This document shows, piece after piece, positions 51,527 through 61,007 of a stretch of DNA of 64,000 nt. The stretch comes from Absicoccus porci (GTDB lineage: Bacteria; Bacillota_I; Bacilli_A; Erysipelotrichales; Erysipelotrichaceae), in the NCBI RefSeq assembly GCF_003725415.1, contig NZ_RJQC01000001.1:332265-396264 (forward strand), written 5' to 3'. Both the position numbers and the translations under genes were made by a program. Each line of letters opens with the position of its first letter. Position 1 is the first letter of the stretch. The notes under the pieces were generated by a model. That model saw only the letters and a list, made by a program, of their open reading frames with translations, made no database searches and was not told the origin of the DNA.

Positions 51527-52474
51527 ATGGAACATAAAAGTGTTTTACTGAAAGAATCCATTGAAATGCTTCAAATCAAAGACGATGGAATCTATGTCGA
51601 TTGCACGTTGGGACGTGGAGGACATAGTAGCGAGATATTAAAACGTTGCACCAAAGGCCATTTATATGCGTTAGATTGTGATCAAAGTGCCATTGATGAA
51701 AGCACCAAGCGATTATCAGGCATTGGTTCGAATTTTACGTGTATTCATACACCTTTTGAACGACTATCTCAAGTATTGGATGAACAAGGTGTATCCGAGG
51801 TCGATGGAATCATTATGGATCTAGGGGTCTCCAGTCCACAGTTTGATGATGGTTCGCGTGGTTTTAGTTATCGTTATGATGCACGTTTAGATATGCGCAT
51901 GGATCAAAGCCAAGAGTTGGATGCATGGACGGTTGTCAACACCTATTCGCAAGAAGAGTTGACAGGTCTTTTGAAATCGTTTGGTCAAGAACCATTTGCT
52001 CATAAGATTGCCCAACAAATTGTCCAAACGAGGCGAAAGCATCCGATTGATACAACGTTTCAATTGGTGGATGTGATCAAAGAATCTTTACCGCAAAAAG
52101 TCTTGAATAAAAAGGGGCATCCAGCGAAACGGACGTTTCAAGCGATTCGTATGGAAGTAAATGGGGAACTCCCACAATTGGAATCGGCTTTACATCAAGG
52201 TTTACATCGATTAGCGGTCGGTGGTCGATTGTGTGTGATCACATTTCATTCATTGGAAGATCGTATGGTCAAGCAGACGTTCAAGCAGGTGGCTACACCA
52301 CCAAAAGTCAATCGACGATTACCGGTTATAGGGGAAGAAAGATTGGAATATCGGCTAATCAATCGCAAGCCGATTTTGGCTAGCGAAGCTGAATTGGCAG
52401 AAAACAATCGGGCGCATAGTGCAAAACTAAGAGGGATAGAAAGGCTGAGAAATTTTGAAAATGAAGCAAAATAA
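51527..52474 (+). CDS. rsmH: 16S rRNA (cytosine-1402-N4)-methyltransferase RsmH
   Basis: Methylates C1402 of 16S rRNA. The 315-residue protein shows the SAM site VDCTLGRGGHSSEIL (about residue 25), MDLGVSSPQFDD (about 103), a helical insert, and the C-terminal VITFHSLEDRMVK (about 237) and NRRAHSAKLR-like ending (NNRAHSAKLRG). It starts two bases after mraZ and overlaps ftsL, the standard order. Confidence 0.97.
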   Translation: MEHKSVLLKESIEMLQIKDDGIYVDCTLGRGGHSSEILKRCTKGHLYALDCDQSAIDESTKRLSGIGSNFTCIHTPFERLSQVLDEQGVSEVDGIIMDLGVSSPQFDDGSRGFSYRYDARLDMRMDQSQELDAWTVVNTYSQEELTGLLKSFGQEPFAHKIAQQIVQTRRKHPIDTTFQLVDVIKESLPQKVLNKKGHPAKRTFQAIRMEVNGELPQLESALHQGLHRLAVGGRLCVITFHSLEDRMVKQTFKQVATPPKVNRRLPVIGEERLEYRLINRKPILASEAELAENNRAHSAKLRGIERLRNFENEAK

Positions 52475-52781
52475 AAAATATAATAATAAATCAAGAAAAA
52501 AACGTATCAAGAAGAGAAGTCGTTTTTCACGTGATTTCAAGGTGATTGCTTTTTTTGTTCTCGCAATGGTCTTCTATATCCTATCCAAGACGGTGATTTG
52601 TTCACAAAATGTGACATTGTCAATGCGTGATCAAGAATTATCTAAAAAACTGAGTCAAACGCAGCAACAAGTCGATCAATTAACAAGTCAAGTGAATAGT
52701 TTGGAAGAAAAGTCGCGTGTATTAGGTCTATTAAATGACAAGGTTGCAGAGAATCAAAAAAATGTATATATTATTGATTGA
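52461..52781 (+). CDS. ftsL: Cell division protein FtsL
   Basis: Small bitopic division protein, 106 residues from ATG at 52461 (a TTG at 52455 is closer to the AAGG site and is an alternative). A very basic cytoplasmic end (KKYNNKSRKKRIKKR) is followed by one membrane helix (about 26-45) and an extracellular coiled coil with heptads (LSKKLSQTQQQVDQLTSQ in part). Sequence identity in FtsL is low; position between rsmH and the PBP gene supports the call. It partners DivIB and the division synthase. Confidence 0.88.
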   Translation: MKQNKKYNNKSRKKRIKKRSRFSRDFKVIAFFVLAMVFYILSKTVICSQNVTLSMRDQELSKKLSQTQQQVDQLTSQVNSLEEKSRVLGLLNDKVAENQKNVYIID

Positions 52782-52798
52782 TAGATAGGATTGATTGT

Positions 52799-54982
52799 AT
52801 GAAGATCAAAGCGACCAATAAGCGACTATTCAGAATTATACAAGTGATGATAATTATTGGAACATTAGTGAGTGCTAATGTTCTTTTTACCATGGTCACA
52901 AAAACGCATATATGGACAGGGCATAATGTATTAGATTCTCGCATTAGTAATAGTATTGTCCATACAACAGTATCTGCTAAACGTGGCGAAATACTCGATC
53001 GTAATGGAACGGTCATTGCGCAAGACACAACAGCCTATACGGTCATTGCGTATGTGGATTCAAGCAATGTAGATGCCAATGGCAAGGCCAACTATGTGAA
53101 ACATCCAAAACAAGTGGCTAAAAAATTAAAAACTGTTTTAACCGATATTGATGTAGATCAAGTGGCAGATACCATCCAAAATGCGAAAGATAAGGGATTG
53201 TCACAAACCGAATTGGGTGCAGGAACCAAACGTATTTCCAAATCAAAAATGAAAAAAATCAAAAAGTTAAAATTAGCTGGTATTGATTTTGAAGAAACGG
53301 TTACGCGAAAGTATCCAAGTACACCGTTTGCGTCCAATTTAGTAGGATTTGCCACCTATGATGAAGATAAACAAAAAATTGTTGGTAAATTGGGTTTGGA
53401 ACAATCTTTGAATAAATATTTGTCCGGTACGCAAGGAGAAATGACGTATCATCAAACGGTCAGTGGTGATGTGTTACCAGGAACAACCAATGTGATCAAA
53501 CAAGCCGAGGATGGAGCCAATGTGAAACTAACATTGGATGCGAATCTACAAAAGACCGTAGAAACACAATTGAAGAAAACCATGAAAGATAATAATGCGG
53601 AAAGTGCTTGGTGTGTGGTCATGGAACCAAGTACAGGAAAAGTATTGGCTTGGACTTCCTATCCAACATTCAATCAAAATACGCATAAAACGATTCCTAC
53701 GTTTACGAATTTGATCAGTGAATCAGCCTATGAGCCTGGTTCGGTCATGAAACCATTTACGTTTGCGACCGCGATCGATACCGGTGTATATCCAAAAGAT
53801 GAAACGTATCGAGCTGGTTCTTTCTTGTATACATATGATGCATCCACAAAGAAAATCACACGTATTCAATCGGGATCGACTCCATATCCTGCCATTAATG
53901 ATGCCTTAGGTGAAGACTTTGGAACCATTACCTTTGATCAAGCCTTGGCCTATTCAAGTAATGTTGGTATTTGTGAGTTGTTGGCCAACTATGTCAACTA
54001 TAAAGATTATGGCAAATATATGAAGAAGTTTGGTCTTTACCAAAAAGTGGGTACGCCATGGATCAATGAAGTAGCCGGTCAAAAGAATTTCTCCATGCCA
54101 ATGGGATATTTGAATTCCGGTTTTGGTCAGGGATCTTCCATTACGATCTTACAGTTAATGCAAGCGTATACAGCTATTTTCAATGATGGACAAATGATGA
54201 TGCCTTATGTGGTGGATTCCATTACGGATGCCGATACAGGAAAAACAATCAAAAAATATAGTCCAACCAAAGTCAGTAAGCCGATTTCCAGTGATACAGC
54301 CAAACAAGTACGAGAATTAATGAGTCATGTACTGGATGATGGTGCTGGTGGTGAGAAGTTTAAGATGGATGGTGTGGATATGGTTGCCAAGACAGGTACA
54401 GGTCAGATTTACGATAGTAAAACCGGTACGTATAAGGAAGATACATATACATCCAGTGTGATGGCAGCAGCGCCTTCGGATAATCCAAAAGTCATGGTGT
54501 ATTGGGGCATGGTTTCTGATAATTACTTAAATTATTCAGCTGAACCATTTAAACAAATCATGCAGGCGGCTTTGGTGTATGAAGGTGTTGGTGGTCAAGA
54601 TGAAAAAAATGCCAAGAAATATACTTCGTGGGCTAGTTATGATATGCCATCTTTACTGAATCATAGTGTGGATTATGCGAAAGAACAGATGAATGGAAAA
54701 AAGGTCCATGTTGTTTATATCGGTAATGGTGACAATGTCATGAATCAATATCCGAATGCTGGCCAGACCATTAATTCCAATGATCGTATTTTCGTATTGA
54801 CGGATGGCAATTCGATTTCAATGCCAGATATGACTGGATGGACGCAAAAAGATATTACGGCATTTAGTCAGTTGACCGGCATTACGATCAAGACTTCGGG
54901 TAGTGGTAAAGTGAGCTCACAAAGCATCGAAGCAAAGCAACCAATCACATCCGATTCGGTGATCACGGTGAAGATGAAATAA
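52799..54982 (+). CDS. Division-type class B penicillin-binding protein with PASTA domains
   Basis: Septal peptidoglycan transpeptidase, 727 residues from ATG at 52799 (AGGA eight bases before; a TTG at 52778 overlaps ftsL). A membrane helix (about 12-33) is followed by the dimerisation domain with RGEILDRNGTVIAQDTTAYT, then the transpeptidase with Ser315 in PGSVMKPF, SSN at about 386 and KTGTGQ at about 531. Two C-terminal PASTA domains follow (about 612-670 and 678-727), a feature of Gram-positive Pbp2B/2x-type division enzymes. It is in the ftsI/pbpB position of the cluster. Confidence 0.94.
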   Translation: MKIKATNKRLFRIIQVMIIIGTLVSANVLFTMVTKTHIWTGHNVLDSRISNSIVHTTVSAKRGEILDRNGTVIAQDTTAYTVIAYVDSSNVDANGKANYVKHPKQVAKKLKTVLTDIDVDQVADTIQNAKDKGLSQTELGAGTKRISKSKMKKIKKLKLAGIDFEETVTRKYPSTPFASNLVGFATYDEDKQKIVGKLGLEQSLNKYLSGTQGEMTYHQTVSGDVLPGTTNVIKQAEDGANVKLTLDANLQKTVETQLKKTMKDNNAESAWCVVMEPSTGKVLAWTSYPTFNQNTHKTIPTFTNLISESAYEPGSVMKPFTFATAIDTGVYPKDETYRAGSFLYTYDASTKKITRIQSGSTPYPAINDALGEDFGTITFDQALAYSSNVGICELLANYVNYKDYGKYMKKFGLYQKVGTPWINEVAGQKNFSMPMGYLNSGFGQGSSITILQLMQAYTAIFNDGQMMMPYVVDSITDADTGKTIKKYSPTKVSKPISSDTAKQVRELMSHVLDDGAGGEKFKMDGVDMVAKTGTGQIYDSKTGTYKEDTYTSSVMAAAPSDNPKVMVYWGMVSDNYLNYSAEPFKQIMQAALVYEGVGGQDEKNAKKYTSWASYDMPSLLNHSVDYAKEQMNGKKVHVVYIGNGDNVMNQYPNAGQTINSNDRIFVLTDGNSISMPDMTGWTQKDITAFSQLTGITIKTSGSGKVSSQSIEAKQPITSDSVITVKMK

Positions 54983-55059
54983 ATTGGGAAAGGCAATAAC
55001 TTTATCTCAATTTTTATAGAAATTATGGTATTATTGAACAGTAGTAAAGGAGAAGTCGA

Positions 55060-56331
55060 ATGAGTATAAATAAAGTTTATGCATCTTTTGAACTTGCCGA
55101 TCGTGAAGTTCGACTGATTGTTCTTGAAATTTTTGAAGGCCAATTCAATGTCTTACGTGTAGAGCGTGTGGCTTGTGATGGAATTCAAAATCAAAAGATC
55201 GTCAATGAAACGAGTGTTGTACAAGCGATTCGCAAAGCAAGCAATAATGCGAATGCAGCATTGGGATATCGCATTGAAAGAGCTTTATTAGCAATTCCAA
55301 GTGTGAATGTACAGCATGTAGAACAACGAGTGCATGTTCAAGTAGAAGATGGAACCAAATACATTCGTTTATTCCATATACAACAGGGGTTAAACAAAGC
55401 TGTACAAAAGAAAATTTCCGATGATGTTGAACTTGTCAATATTGGTCGAATCACGTACGAAGTGGATGGGCAAATATCAACAAAGATGCCAATCAGTGCA
55501 CCAGTTGATGAATTCTATATGAATGTAGAATTGTTGTTTGCCGATAAGGATACGATTTATTCCTTTGCGCGTTGTATTGAACAAGCCAACATGGAAATAT
55601 TAGATATTTATTTGGATGCCTATGCGATTGCGCAAGAGAGTGCAGTGGCTGTCAAATCACAAGATCGTTTGATGATTCAATTGGATCTCGAAGCCGATCA
55701 TTGTGTGTTGACTTTATTTAGCCATGGCTTATTATATAGCAGTACCGTTTTGGAACATGGGTACCGTTGGTTTATTGAAGAAATCAAAGAGCAATATGGA
55801 TTGAGTGATGCGATATGTTTCCGCTTGTTGCAGAATGTCTTTAATACCGAAGTAGATCCTGCTTTAGATAAGATCATTTATATTGAACAACGCAGTGAAC
55901 AGCGTATTGAGATTACGGCTCATCAATTAACAGAAGTCGTCGTTGGTCGAATCAAAGAATGGATCCATGATGTGAATGATGCGTGTGAACCAATCTTGCA
56001 ACAAGGTCCAAGTGAGTTTGTATTGACAGGAAAAGGTGCAAACATTGGCATCTTCAATCAGTTGACAAGTGAATTCCGTTCAAATGCAACGATTTATGCG
56101 CCACAAAATGTGGGAGCTCGTGATGCATCCTTTACATGTTGCATTGGTGTATTCTATGCCTATAATGACATCAATAAGATTCGTCATTCAAACAAGATTT
56201 GTGCCAATGTCAATGAATTAGGAGCAAGTATCGATGCCATTAATCACAAAGCAAGAAATGGCGAAGAGGGCGGTTTCACAAAGAAACTAAAAAGTGTAAT
56301 TTTATCCGAAAACAAAGTAGAAGATGAATAG
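55060..56331 (+). CDS. ftsA: FtsA-like actin-fold division protein, degenerate nucleotide site
   Basis: FtsZ membrane tether, 423 residues, directly before ftsZ. The order of subdomains fits FtsA: 1A start ([18 protein letters not shown]), a 1C/SHS2 region (about 85-165) and 2A/2B. The usual phosphate loop (IDIGGGTTDIA) is replaced by [13 protein letters not shown], and the later TGGGA by TGKGANIG, so nucleotide binding may be lost or altered. The C-terminus ends in [20 protein letters not shown] (20 residues), compatible with an amphipathic membrane helix. Position makes FtsA the best call. Confidence 0.8.
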   Translation: MSINKVYASFELADREVRLIVLEIFEGQFNVLRVERVACDGIQNQKIVNETSVVQAIRKASNNANAALGYRIERALLAIPSVNVQHVEQRVHVQVEDGTKYIRLFHIQQGLNKAVQKKISDDVELVNIGRITYEVDGQISTKMPISAPVDEFYMNVELLFADKDTIYSFARCIEQANMEILDIYLDAYAIAQESAVAVKSQDRLMIQLDLEADHCVLTLFSHGLLYSSTVLEHGYRWFIEEIKEQYGLSDAICFRLLQNVFNTEVDPALDKIIYIEQRSEQRIEITAHQLTEVVVGRIKEWIHDVNDACEPILQQGPSEFVLTGKGANIGIFNQLTSEFRSNATIYAPQNVGARDASFTCCIGVFYAYNDINKIRHSNKICANVNELGASIDAINHKARNGEEGGFTKKLKSVILSENKVEDE

Positions 56332-56348
56332 AAGGGAAGGTATATACA

Positions 56349-57470
56349 ATGCCAGAAATGAATCAAGTTGCGAATATTAAAGTCTTTGGAGTTGGTGGTG
56401 GTGGATCCAACGCCGTCAATCGAATGGTTGTAGATGGAGTACAAGGTGTTGAATTTTATGTAGTCAATACCGATGTGCAAGTATTGGAAACTTCACCATG
56501 TGAAAATCGAATCGTCATTGGAAAAGATACGACAAAAGGATTAGGTGCTGGAGGAAATCCGGAATTTGGTCGTAAAGCAGCGGAAGAAGCTGAGTCCGAT
56601 ATTCGTGCTGCTGTGAAAGGTGCTGATATGGCATTTATCACTGCTGGTATGGGTGGTGGAACCGGTACAGGTGCCGCTCCATTCATTGCCAAGATTTGTA
56701 AAGAAGAAGGTGCTTTGACCGTAGCTGTTGTAACGCGTCCATTCAGTTTTGAAGGTCGTCGTCGTGCCAACAACGCCAAACAAGGTATTGAAGAATTAAA
56801 GAACTATGTCGATAGTTATATCGTCGTTTCGAATGATAACTTATTGGAAGTCATCGGTCGTAAACCAATTGAAGAAGCTTTCCAAGCTGCTGATAATGTA
56901 TTGCGTCAAGGTGTACAAACTATTTCCGATTTGATTGCCGTTCCTGCATTGGTTAACTTGGACTTTGCGGATGTTCGCTCTGTCATGATGAATCAAGGTC
57001 GTGCATTGATTGGAATTGGTATGGCTGAAGGTGAAGATAAAGCGGTATCTGCTGCTGAAAAAGCCATTCAATCGCCTTTATTGGAAGCTCAAATTGCTGG
57101 TGCAAGATCCGCTATCATCAATATCACTGGTGGTGACAAAGTCAGTCTATATGATGCACAAAATGCAGTGGCTGTTATTCAAGATGCAGCTGGTGGTGAT
57201 GTGGATGCCATCTTTGGTATTGCCATCAATGAACAATTAGGTGATAGTATCATCGTCACTGTTATTGCAACCGGATTTGATGAAAAAGCAGGAAAGCACA
57301 CCAATACCAAGGGCAATAGTTCCGTTGAAATTCCAACGGCCAATGGTCAAAACTTATTTACAGAACCAGGAATCAAGACACCAGGAAATCCCGGTGTAGT
57401 AACGAGTGTAGAAGATGGGAATGACGATGACGATTCCATTCCAAACTTCTTCTTCAATAATCGTCAATAA
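56349..57470 (+). CDS. ftsZ: Cell division GTPase FtsZ
   Basis: Tubulin-like GTPase that forms the division ring. The 373-residue protein shows [13 protein letters not shown] (about residue 12), the tubulin signature [10 protein letters not shown] (about 102), the T7/synergy loop [20 protein letters not shown] in part (about 204), and the C-terminal peptide [14 protein letters not shown], which binds FtsA and other partners. The linker is short (about 35 residues). A strong terminator ends the cluster. Confidence 0.98.
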   Translation: MPEMNQVANIKVFGVGGGGSNAVNRMVVDGVQGVEFYVVNTDVQVLETSPCENRIVIGKDTTKGLGAGGNPEFGRKAAEEAESDIRAAVKGADMAFITAGMGGGTGTGAAPFIAKICKEEGALTVAVVTRPFSFEGRRRANNAKQGIEELKNYVDSYIVVSNDNLLEVIGRKPIEEAFQAADNVLRQGVQTISDLIAVPALVNLDFADVRSVMMNQGRALIGIGMAEGEDKAVSAAEKAIQSPLLEAQIAGARSAIINITGGDKVSLYDAQNAVAVIQDAAGGDVDAIFGIAINEQLGDSIIVTVIATGFDEKAGKHTNTKGNSSVEIPTANGQNLFTEPGIKTPGNPGVVTSVEDGNDDDDSIPNFFFNNRQ

Positions 57471-57475
57471 GTGAT

Positions 57476-57502
57476 AGAACCAGGAAAACCTGGTTCTTTT
57501 TT
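57476..57502 (+). terminator. Terminator after ftsZ
   Basis: AGAACCAGG/CCTGGTTCT, a perfect 9-bp stem with an AAAA loop, followed by six Ts. Confidence 0.85.
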
Positions 57503-57514
57503 AAAGGGGAAGCA

Positions 57515-58303
57515 ATGAAACTAAAAAAAATTATTGTAATTGTATTGTGTTCTTTGCTCATGGTTGGTTGTAACAACCAAACGACAAAGAAAACCACAAC
57601 GTATACGCCGACATTAAAACATTTTTTAAAAACGTCGATAAAACCAGTGGGACAAACCATGTATGTATGGGGTGGCGGTTGGAATAAAGCCGATACGGCT
57701 GCTGGAAAAGAAGCCCGTCAGATAGGTTTGAGTCCCCGTTGGAAGAAGTTTTATGAGAAGCAAGATGCAAGTTATGATGTGAGTCAAACCGCTTATCAAA
57801 TTCATGATGGCCTAGATTGTTCGGGATTTGTTGGTTGGGTAACTTATAACACCATGGAAACCAAAGATGGCCAACCTGGCTATGTGAAAGAATCGGGAAA
57901 ACAGATCCAATGGTTTGAAAAAAAGGGATTTGGGAAAGTAATCCAGGCGGATGCAATCACCACGTATCATCCGGGTGACTTGATGGCTAACCAGGACCAT
58001 ATCTTTATTGTATTGGGACAATATAAAGATGGTTCTCTATTGATCGTGCATGCCAGCATACCGGGGGTCCAGATCAGTGGAACACCGGATATCAATGGCA
58101 ATATCAATAGTTTAGCCATCCAGAAAGCAACGGCATTGATGGAAAAACACTATCCAGAATGGTGTGCAAAATATCCTAATCATATGGTGGATTATTCCTA
58201 TTTGACGGATTATGATCAGTTTGTTTGGAATACGAAAACTTTTAAAGATGCCAAGAAAATCCAAAAAATGAAACCTTCACAAATTCTATCGTTTATTTAT
58301 TAA
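57515..58303 (+). CDS. NlpC/P60-like lipoprotein (putative peptidoglycan hydrolase)
   Basis: Predicted lipoprotein of 262 residues with signal peptide and lipobox (LLMVGC, Cys19). The mature part begins with a linker and TMYVWGGGWN, then GLDCSGFVGWV with catalytic Cys102 and a DHIFIVLG segment with His162, in the order of NlpC/P60 cysteine peptidases (Cys, His, third polar residue). An insert between the two is longer than in minimal P60 domains. Such enzymes cut gamma-D-Glu-diamino acid links in stem peptides. It lies between ftsZ and the second acylation operon. Confidence 0.8.
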   Translation: MKLKKIIVIVLCSLLMVGCNNQTTKKTTTYTPTLKHFLKTSIKPVGQTMYVWGGGWNKADTAAGKEARQIGLSPRWKKFYEKQDASYDVSQTAYQIHDGLDCSGFVGWVTYNTMETKDGQPGYVKESGKQIQWFEKKGFGKVIQADAITTYHPGDLMANQDHIFIVLGQYKDGSLLIVHASIPGVQISGTPDINGNINSLAIQKATALMEKHYPEWCAKYPNHMVDYSYLTDYDQFVWNTKTFKDAKKIQKMKPSQILSFIY

Positions 58304-58344
58304 AAAAAAGTGTTATAGTTAATGCATTGAGTGAGGGGATGCAA

Positions 58345-59127
58345 GTGGCAAAAAAACGAGGACAACACAAAAGAAGAAATCATCGTCGACCTATTATCAT
58401 AGGAATTCTTTGTATCGTCATGATTTGTACTTTTGTGTTTTTTTTACATCATACCAATACGGAAGTACAGGCAGGACAAGCTTATGTCGTTGCCCAGGAA
58501 AAGAAATCAACCAGTGCTTTAAAACCAACATTGGAAAAAAAGCGCCAGGCAGAAATGAGCCAAGCCATGGCGGAAGGGAAGTTAAATGTTTTTTCGATGT
58601 TTGATGATTATGTCTTTTTTGGCGATAGCCGTGTCATGGGATTTGAAACATATGGCTATTTGGATGCCAATCGGGTATTGGGTGATAGTGGTGGAACCAT
58701 CAAACGAGTGGATGATCATTTAAACGAAATCAAATCACTAAAACCGACACGTGTCTATCTTTCCTATGGTATGAATGATATGGGATTGAAGATTAATGAT
58801 GAACAGGGCGGCTATGCCGGGGTTTATGAAACCGAAGTGAAAAAGATCTTGGCCATCGTACCCAATGCGAAGATCTATGTTTGTTCCATCATTCCGTGTT
58901 CACCAGAAGCTTTACAAAAATCACCTTCTTGGGGACAGGTAGGTACCTACAATCAACAATTGAAGGCCATGTGTAAGAAAAATAAGTGGACGTATATTAA
59001 TTGTACCAAGTTGGCTGATAATGGAAATGCCGATATTTATCAATCAGATGGCATCCATTTTTTGACGAGTTTTTATCCGGTTTGGGCACAAACCATTATC
59101 GATGCAACACAGAAGGCAGAAAGTTAG
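58345..59127 (+). CDS. SGNH/GDSL-family hydrolase, membrane-anchored
   Basis: Predicted extracellular esterase/acyl-transfer enzyme, 260 residues from GTG at 58345 (GAGGGG six bases before; an ATG at 58339 is too close to it). A basic N-terminus and one membrane helix (about 17-36) precede the SGNH domain: FFGDSRVMG (block I, about 92), GDSGG (about 117), YGMNDMG (block III, about 147) and SDGIHFLT (block V Asp-His, about 235). It is the first gene of an operon with DUF4358, MBOAT and DHHW proteins, so it probably handles acyl groups on wall or surface polymers. Confidence 0.85.
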   Translation: MAKKRGQHKRRNHRRPIIIGILCIVMICTFVFFLHHTNTEVQAGQAYVVAQEKKSTSALKPTLEKKRQAEMSQAMAEGKLNVFSMFDDYVFFGDSRVMGFETYGYLDANRVLGDSGGTIKRVDDHLNEIKSLKPTRVYLSYGMNDMGLKINDEQGGYAGVYETEVKKILAIVPNAKIYVCSIIPCSPEALQKSPSWGQVGTYNQQLKAMCKKNKWTYINCTKLADNGNADIYQSDGIHFLTSFYPVWAQTIIDATQKAES

Positions 59128-59134
59128 GGATAGC

Positions 59135-59617
59135 ATGAAGAAAGTACAAGTTTTAAGATGGATCGTATTGGTGTGCTTAGTGATATTTGTGGGGCAATAT
59201 TTGATTGTTCCCAAAGATAGCACCACACCTTTTAAAACGGTCGTTAAGGATAGTGTAAAAGATGTCACGGTATCGGACTATACCGTACAGGAAAATCGTA
59301 ATATTCGTCGATTTTTAAGCTTAGATCCATCGACATATCAGCATATTCGCTACTACAAAAATAAAGATACGATGCAGTCGAGCGAAATTGTGATCGTTCA
59401 ATTTAAGTCGGATGATCAAGCGGATGACTTTAAACAAGCCATGCAGAAGCATGTAGATGATCAAATCAAGATATTTGATGGGTATTTACCGAAAGAAGCG
59501 GATTTATTAAAACAATGTAAGATCGTAACGCAGGCCAATTATGGTATATATGTCACGAATAAAAAAGCAGATACCGTTGTCAATAATTGGCAACAAAGTT
59601 TAAAGAAGGGGGACTGA
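59135..59617 (+). CDS. DUF4358-type small membrane-anchored protein
   Basis: A 160-residue protein with one N-terminal membrane helix (about 6-24) and an extracellular alpha/beta domain (SEIVIVQFKSDDQADDFKQA in part). The layout and the place within an MBOAT operon match DUF4358 proteins, whose function is unknown. The ATG at 59135 is chosen over 59102, which lies inside the SGNH gene; AGGGATAG is nearby. It ends two bases before the MBOAT start. Confidence 0.7.
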   Translation: MKKVQVLRWIVLVCLVIFVGQYLIVPKDSTTPFKTVVKDSVKDVTVSDYTVQENRNIRRFLSLDPSTYQHIRYYKNKDTMQSSEIVIVQFKSDDQADDFKQAMQKHVDDQIKIFDGYLPKEADLLKQCKIVTQANYGIYVTNKKADTVVNNWQQSLKKGD

Positions 59618-59619
59618 TC

Positions 59620-60993
59620 ATGAGCTTTACGACCCTTGTCTTTTTATTCCTCTTTTTGCCAGTTGCTTTGATACTCTATCGTTATATGCCCAAAGGAAAG
59701 AATCTTGTTTTAGTTCTACTGAGTTTTCTTTTCTATGCGTGGGATAATCCAGCTTATTTACTTTTATTGATTTTAAGTGTTTGTTGGAATGATCTGAGTG
59801 CCAAATGGATGAATCAACAAGAAGGCAAAAAAAGAAGAAACACATTGATTGGATCCATTGTTGTCGATTTGATGATTCTTGGTTTCTTTAAATATACCAA
59901 TTTCTTGATCGATATCCTGAATGTATTTCCATTTCATCTTCAACATTTACCGATTCATCTGCCCATTGGCCTTTCTTTCTTTACCTTTAGTGCGATTTCC
60001 TATTTGGTGGATGTATACAAAAAGAAAACACCGGTTCAGAACAACTGGCTTTCATTGGCTTTGTATATTGGTTTCTTCGGTAAGGTCAACATGGGACCCA
60101 TCGTGCAATATGCCGATATGGCTGATCAATTGGAGAACCATCCGCAAACAAAAGAACTTTTTTATCAAGGCATCATGCTCTTTTTAAAGGGTATGTTCAA
60201 AAAGGTATTGATTGCTGATCGATTAGCGATTTTATTTGGTGCGATGGCAAGTGATACGACCTTACTAGGAACTTGGTTATATGCCATTAGCTATACCTTA
60301 CAATTGTATTTTGATTTTAGTGGCTATAGTGACATGGCCATTGGCTTAGGTCGAATGTTTGGGTTTACATTTTCACCCAACTTTGATCATCCCTATATTG
60401 CGACCAGTGCTCAGGATTTTTGGCGAAGATGGCATATTTCTTTATCCCGTTGGTTTCGTGATTATTTATATATTCCATTGGGTGGAAATCGAGCCCATTA
60501 CATTCGTAATATCTTTATTGTTTGGTTTGCGACAGGCTTATGGCATGGTGCTAATTGGACCTTTATTTTCTGGGGATTGTATTATGGCTGTTTCTTATTA
60601 TTGGAAAAATATTGGTTAAAAGAACGATTACAGAAATTACCCAATTGGGTATCGCATGTCTATGCATTGGTTGTGATCATTGTGGGTTGGGTCTTCTTCT
60701 TTAGTCCAGATATCTTAACTGCTTTCCATACCGTAGGACGTATGTTTGGACTAGGCATTGGTGGTATTTGCAGTACCCAGACTCTGTTCTATGTGAAGAC
60801 GTATCTTGTGGTTTTAGTAGCTGCTATATTGTTTAGTATGCCGATTAGTCAATATGGTTGGCGCTTTGTATATGTGCTCTTTAAACAACGCGCAAGATTG
60901 GTGAGCGTGATCGTGTATATTTTCTTCTTTTTTGTCACGATTAGTTTCATTGTTTCAAGTACGTATCAATCATTCTTGTACTTTGCATTTTAG
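59620..60993 (+). CDS. MBOAT-family membrane O-acyltransferase (AlgI/DltB-like), copy 2
   Basis: Paralogue of the protein at 42631, 457 residues from ATG at 59620 (AAGGGGG before it). The same landmarks appear: LPIGLSFFTFSAISYLVDVY (20 residues, about 120), LYFDFSGYSDMAIGLGRMFG (about 240), DFWRRWHISLSRWFRDYLYI (about 268) and the active His in TGLWHGANWTFIFWG (about 310). It is the membrane acyl channel of the operon that starts with the SGNH gene. Confidence 0.93.
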   Translation: MSFTTLVFLFLFLPVALILYRYMPKGKNLVLVLLSFLFYAWDNPAYLLLLILSVCWNDLSAKWMNQQEGKKRRNTLIGSIVVDLMILGFFKYTNFLIDILNVFPFHLQHLPIHLPIGLSFFTFSAISYLVDVYKKKTPVQNNWLSLALYIGFFGKVNMGPIVQYADMADQLENHPQTKELFYQGIMLFLKGMFKKVLIADRLAILFGAMASDTTLLGTWLYAISYTLQLYFDFSGYSDMAIGLGRMFGFTFSPNFDHPYIATSAQDFWRRWHISLSRWFRDYLYIPLGGNRAHYIRNIFIVWFATGLWHGANWTFIFWGLYYGCFLLLEKYWLKERLQKLPNWVSHVYALVVIIVGWVFFFSPDILTAFHTVGRMFGLGIGGICSTQTLFYVKTYLVVLVAAILFSMPISQYGWRFVYVLFKQRARLVSVIVYIFFFFVTISFIVSSTYQSFLYFAF

Positions 60994-61007
60994 AAAGGAG
61001 ACATTCG

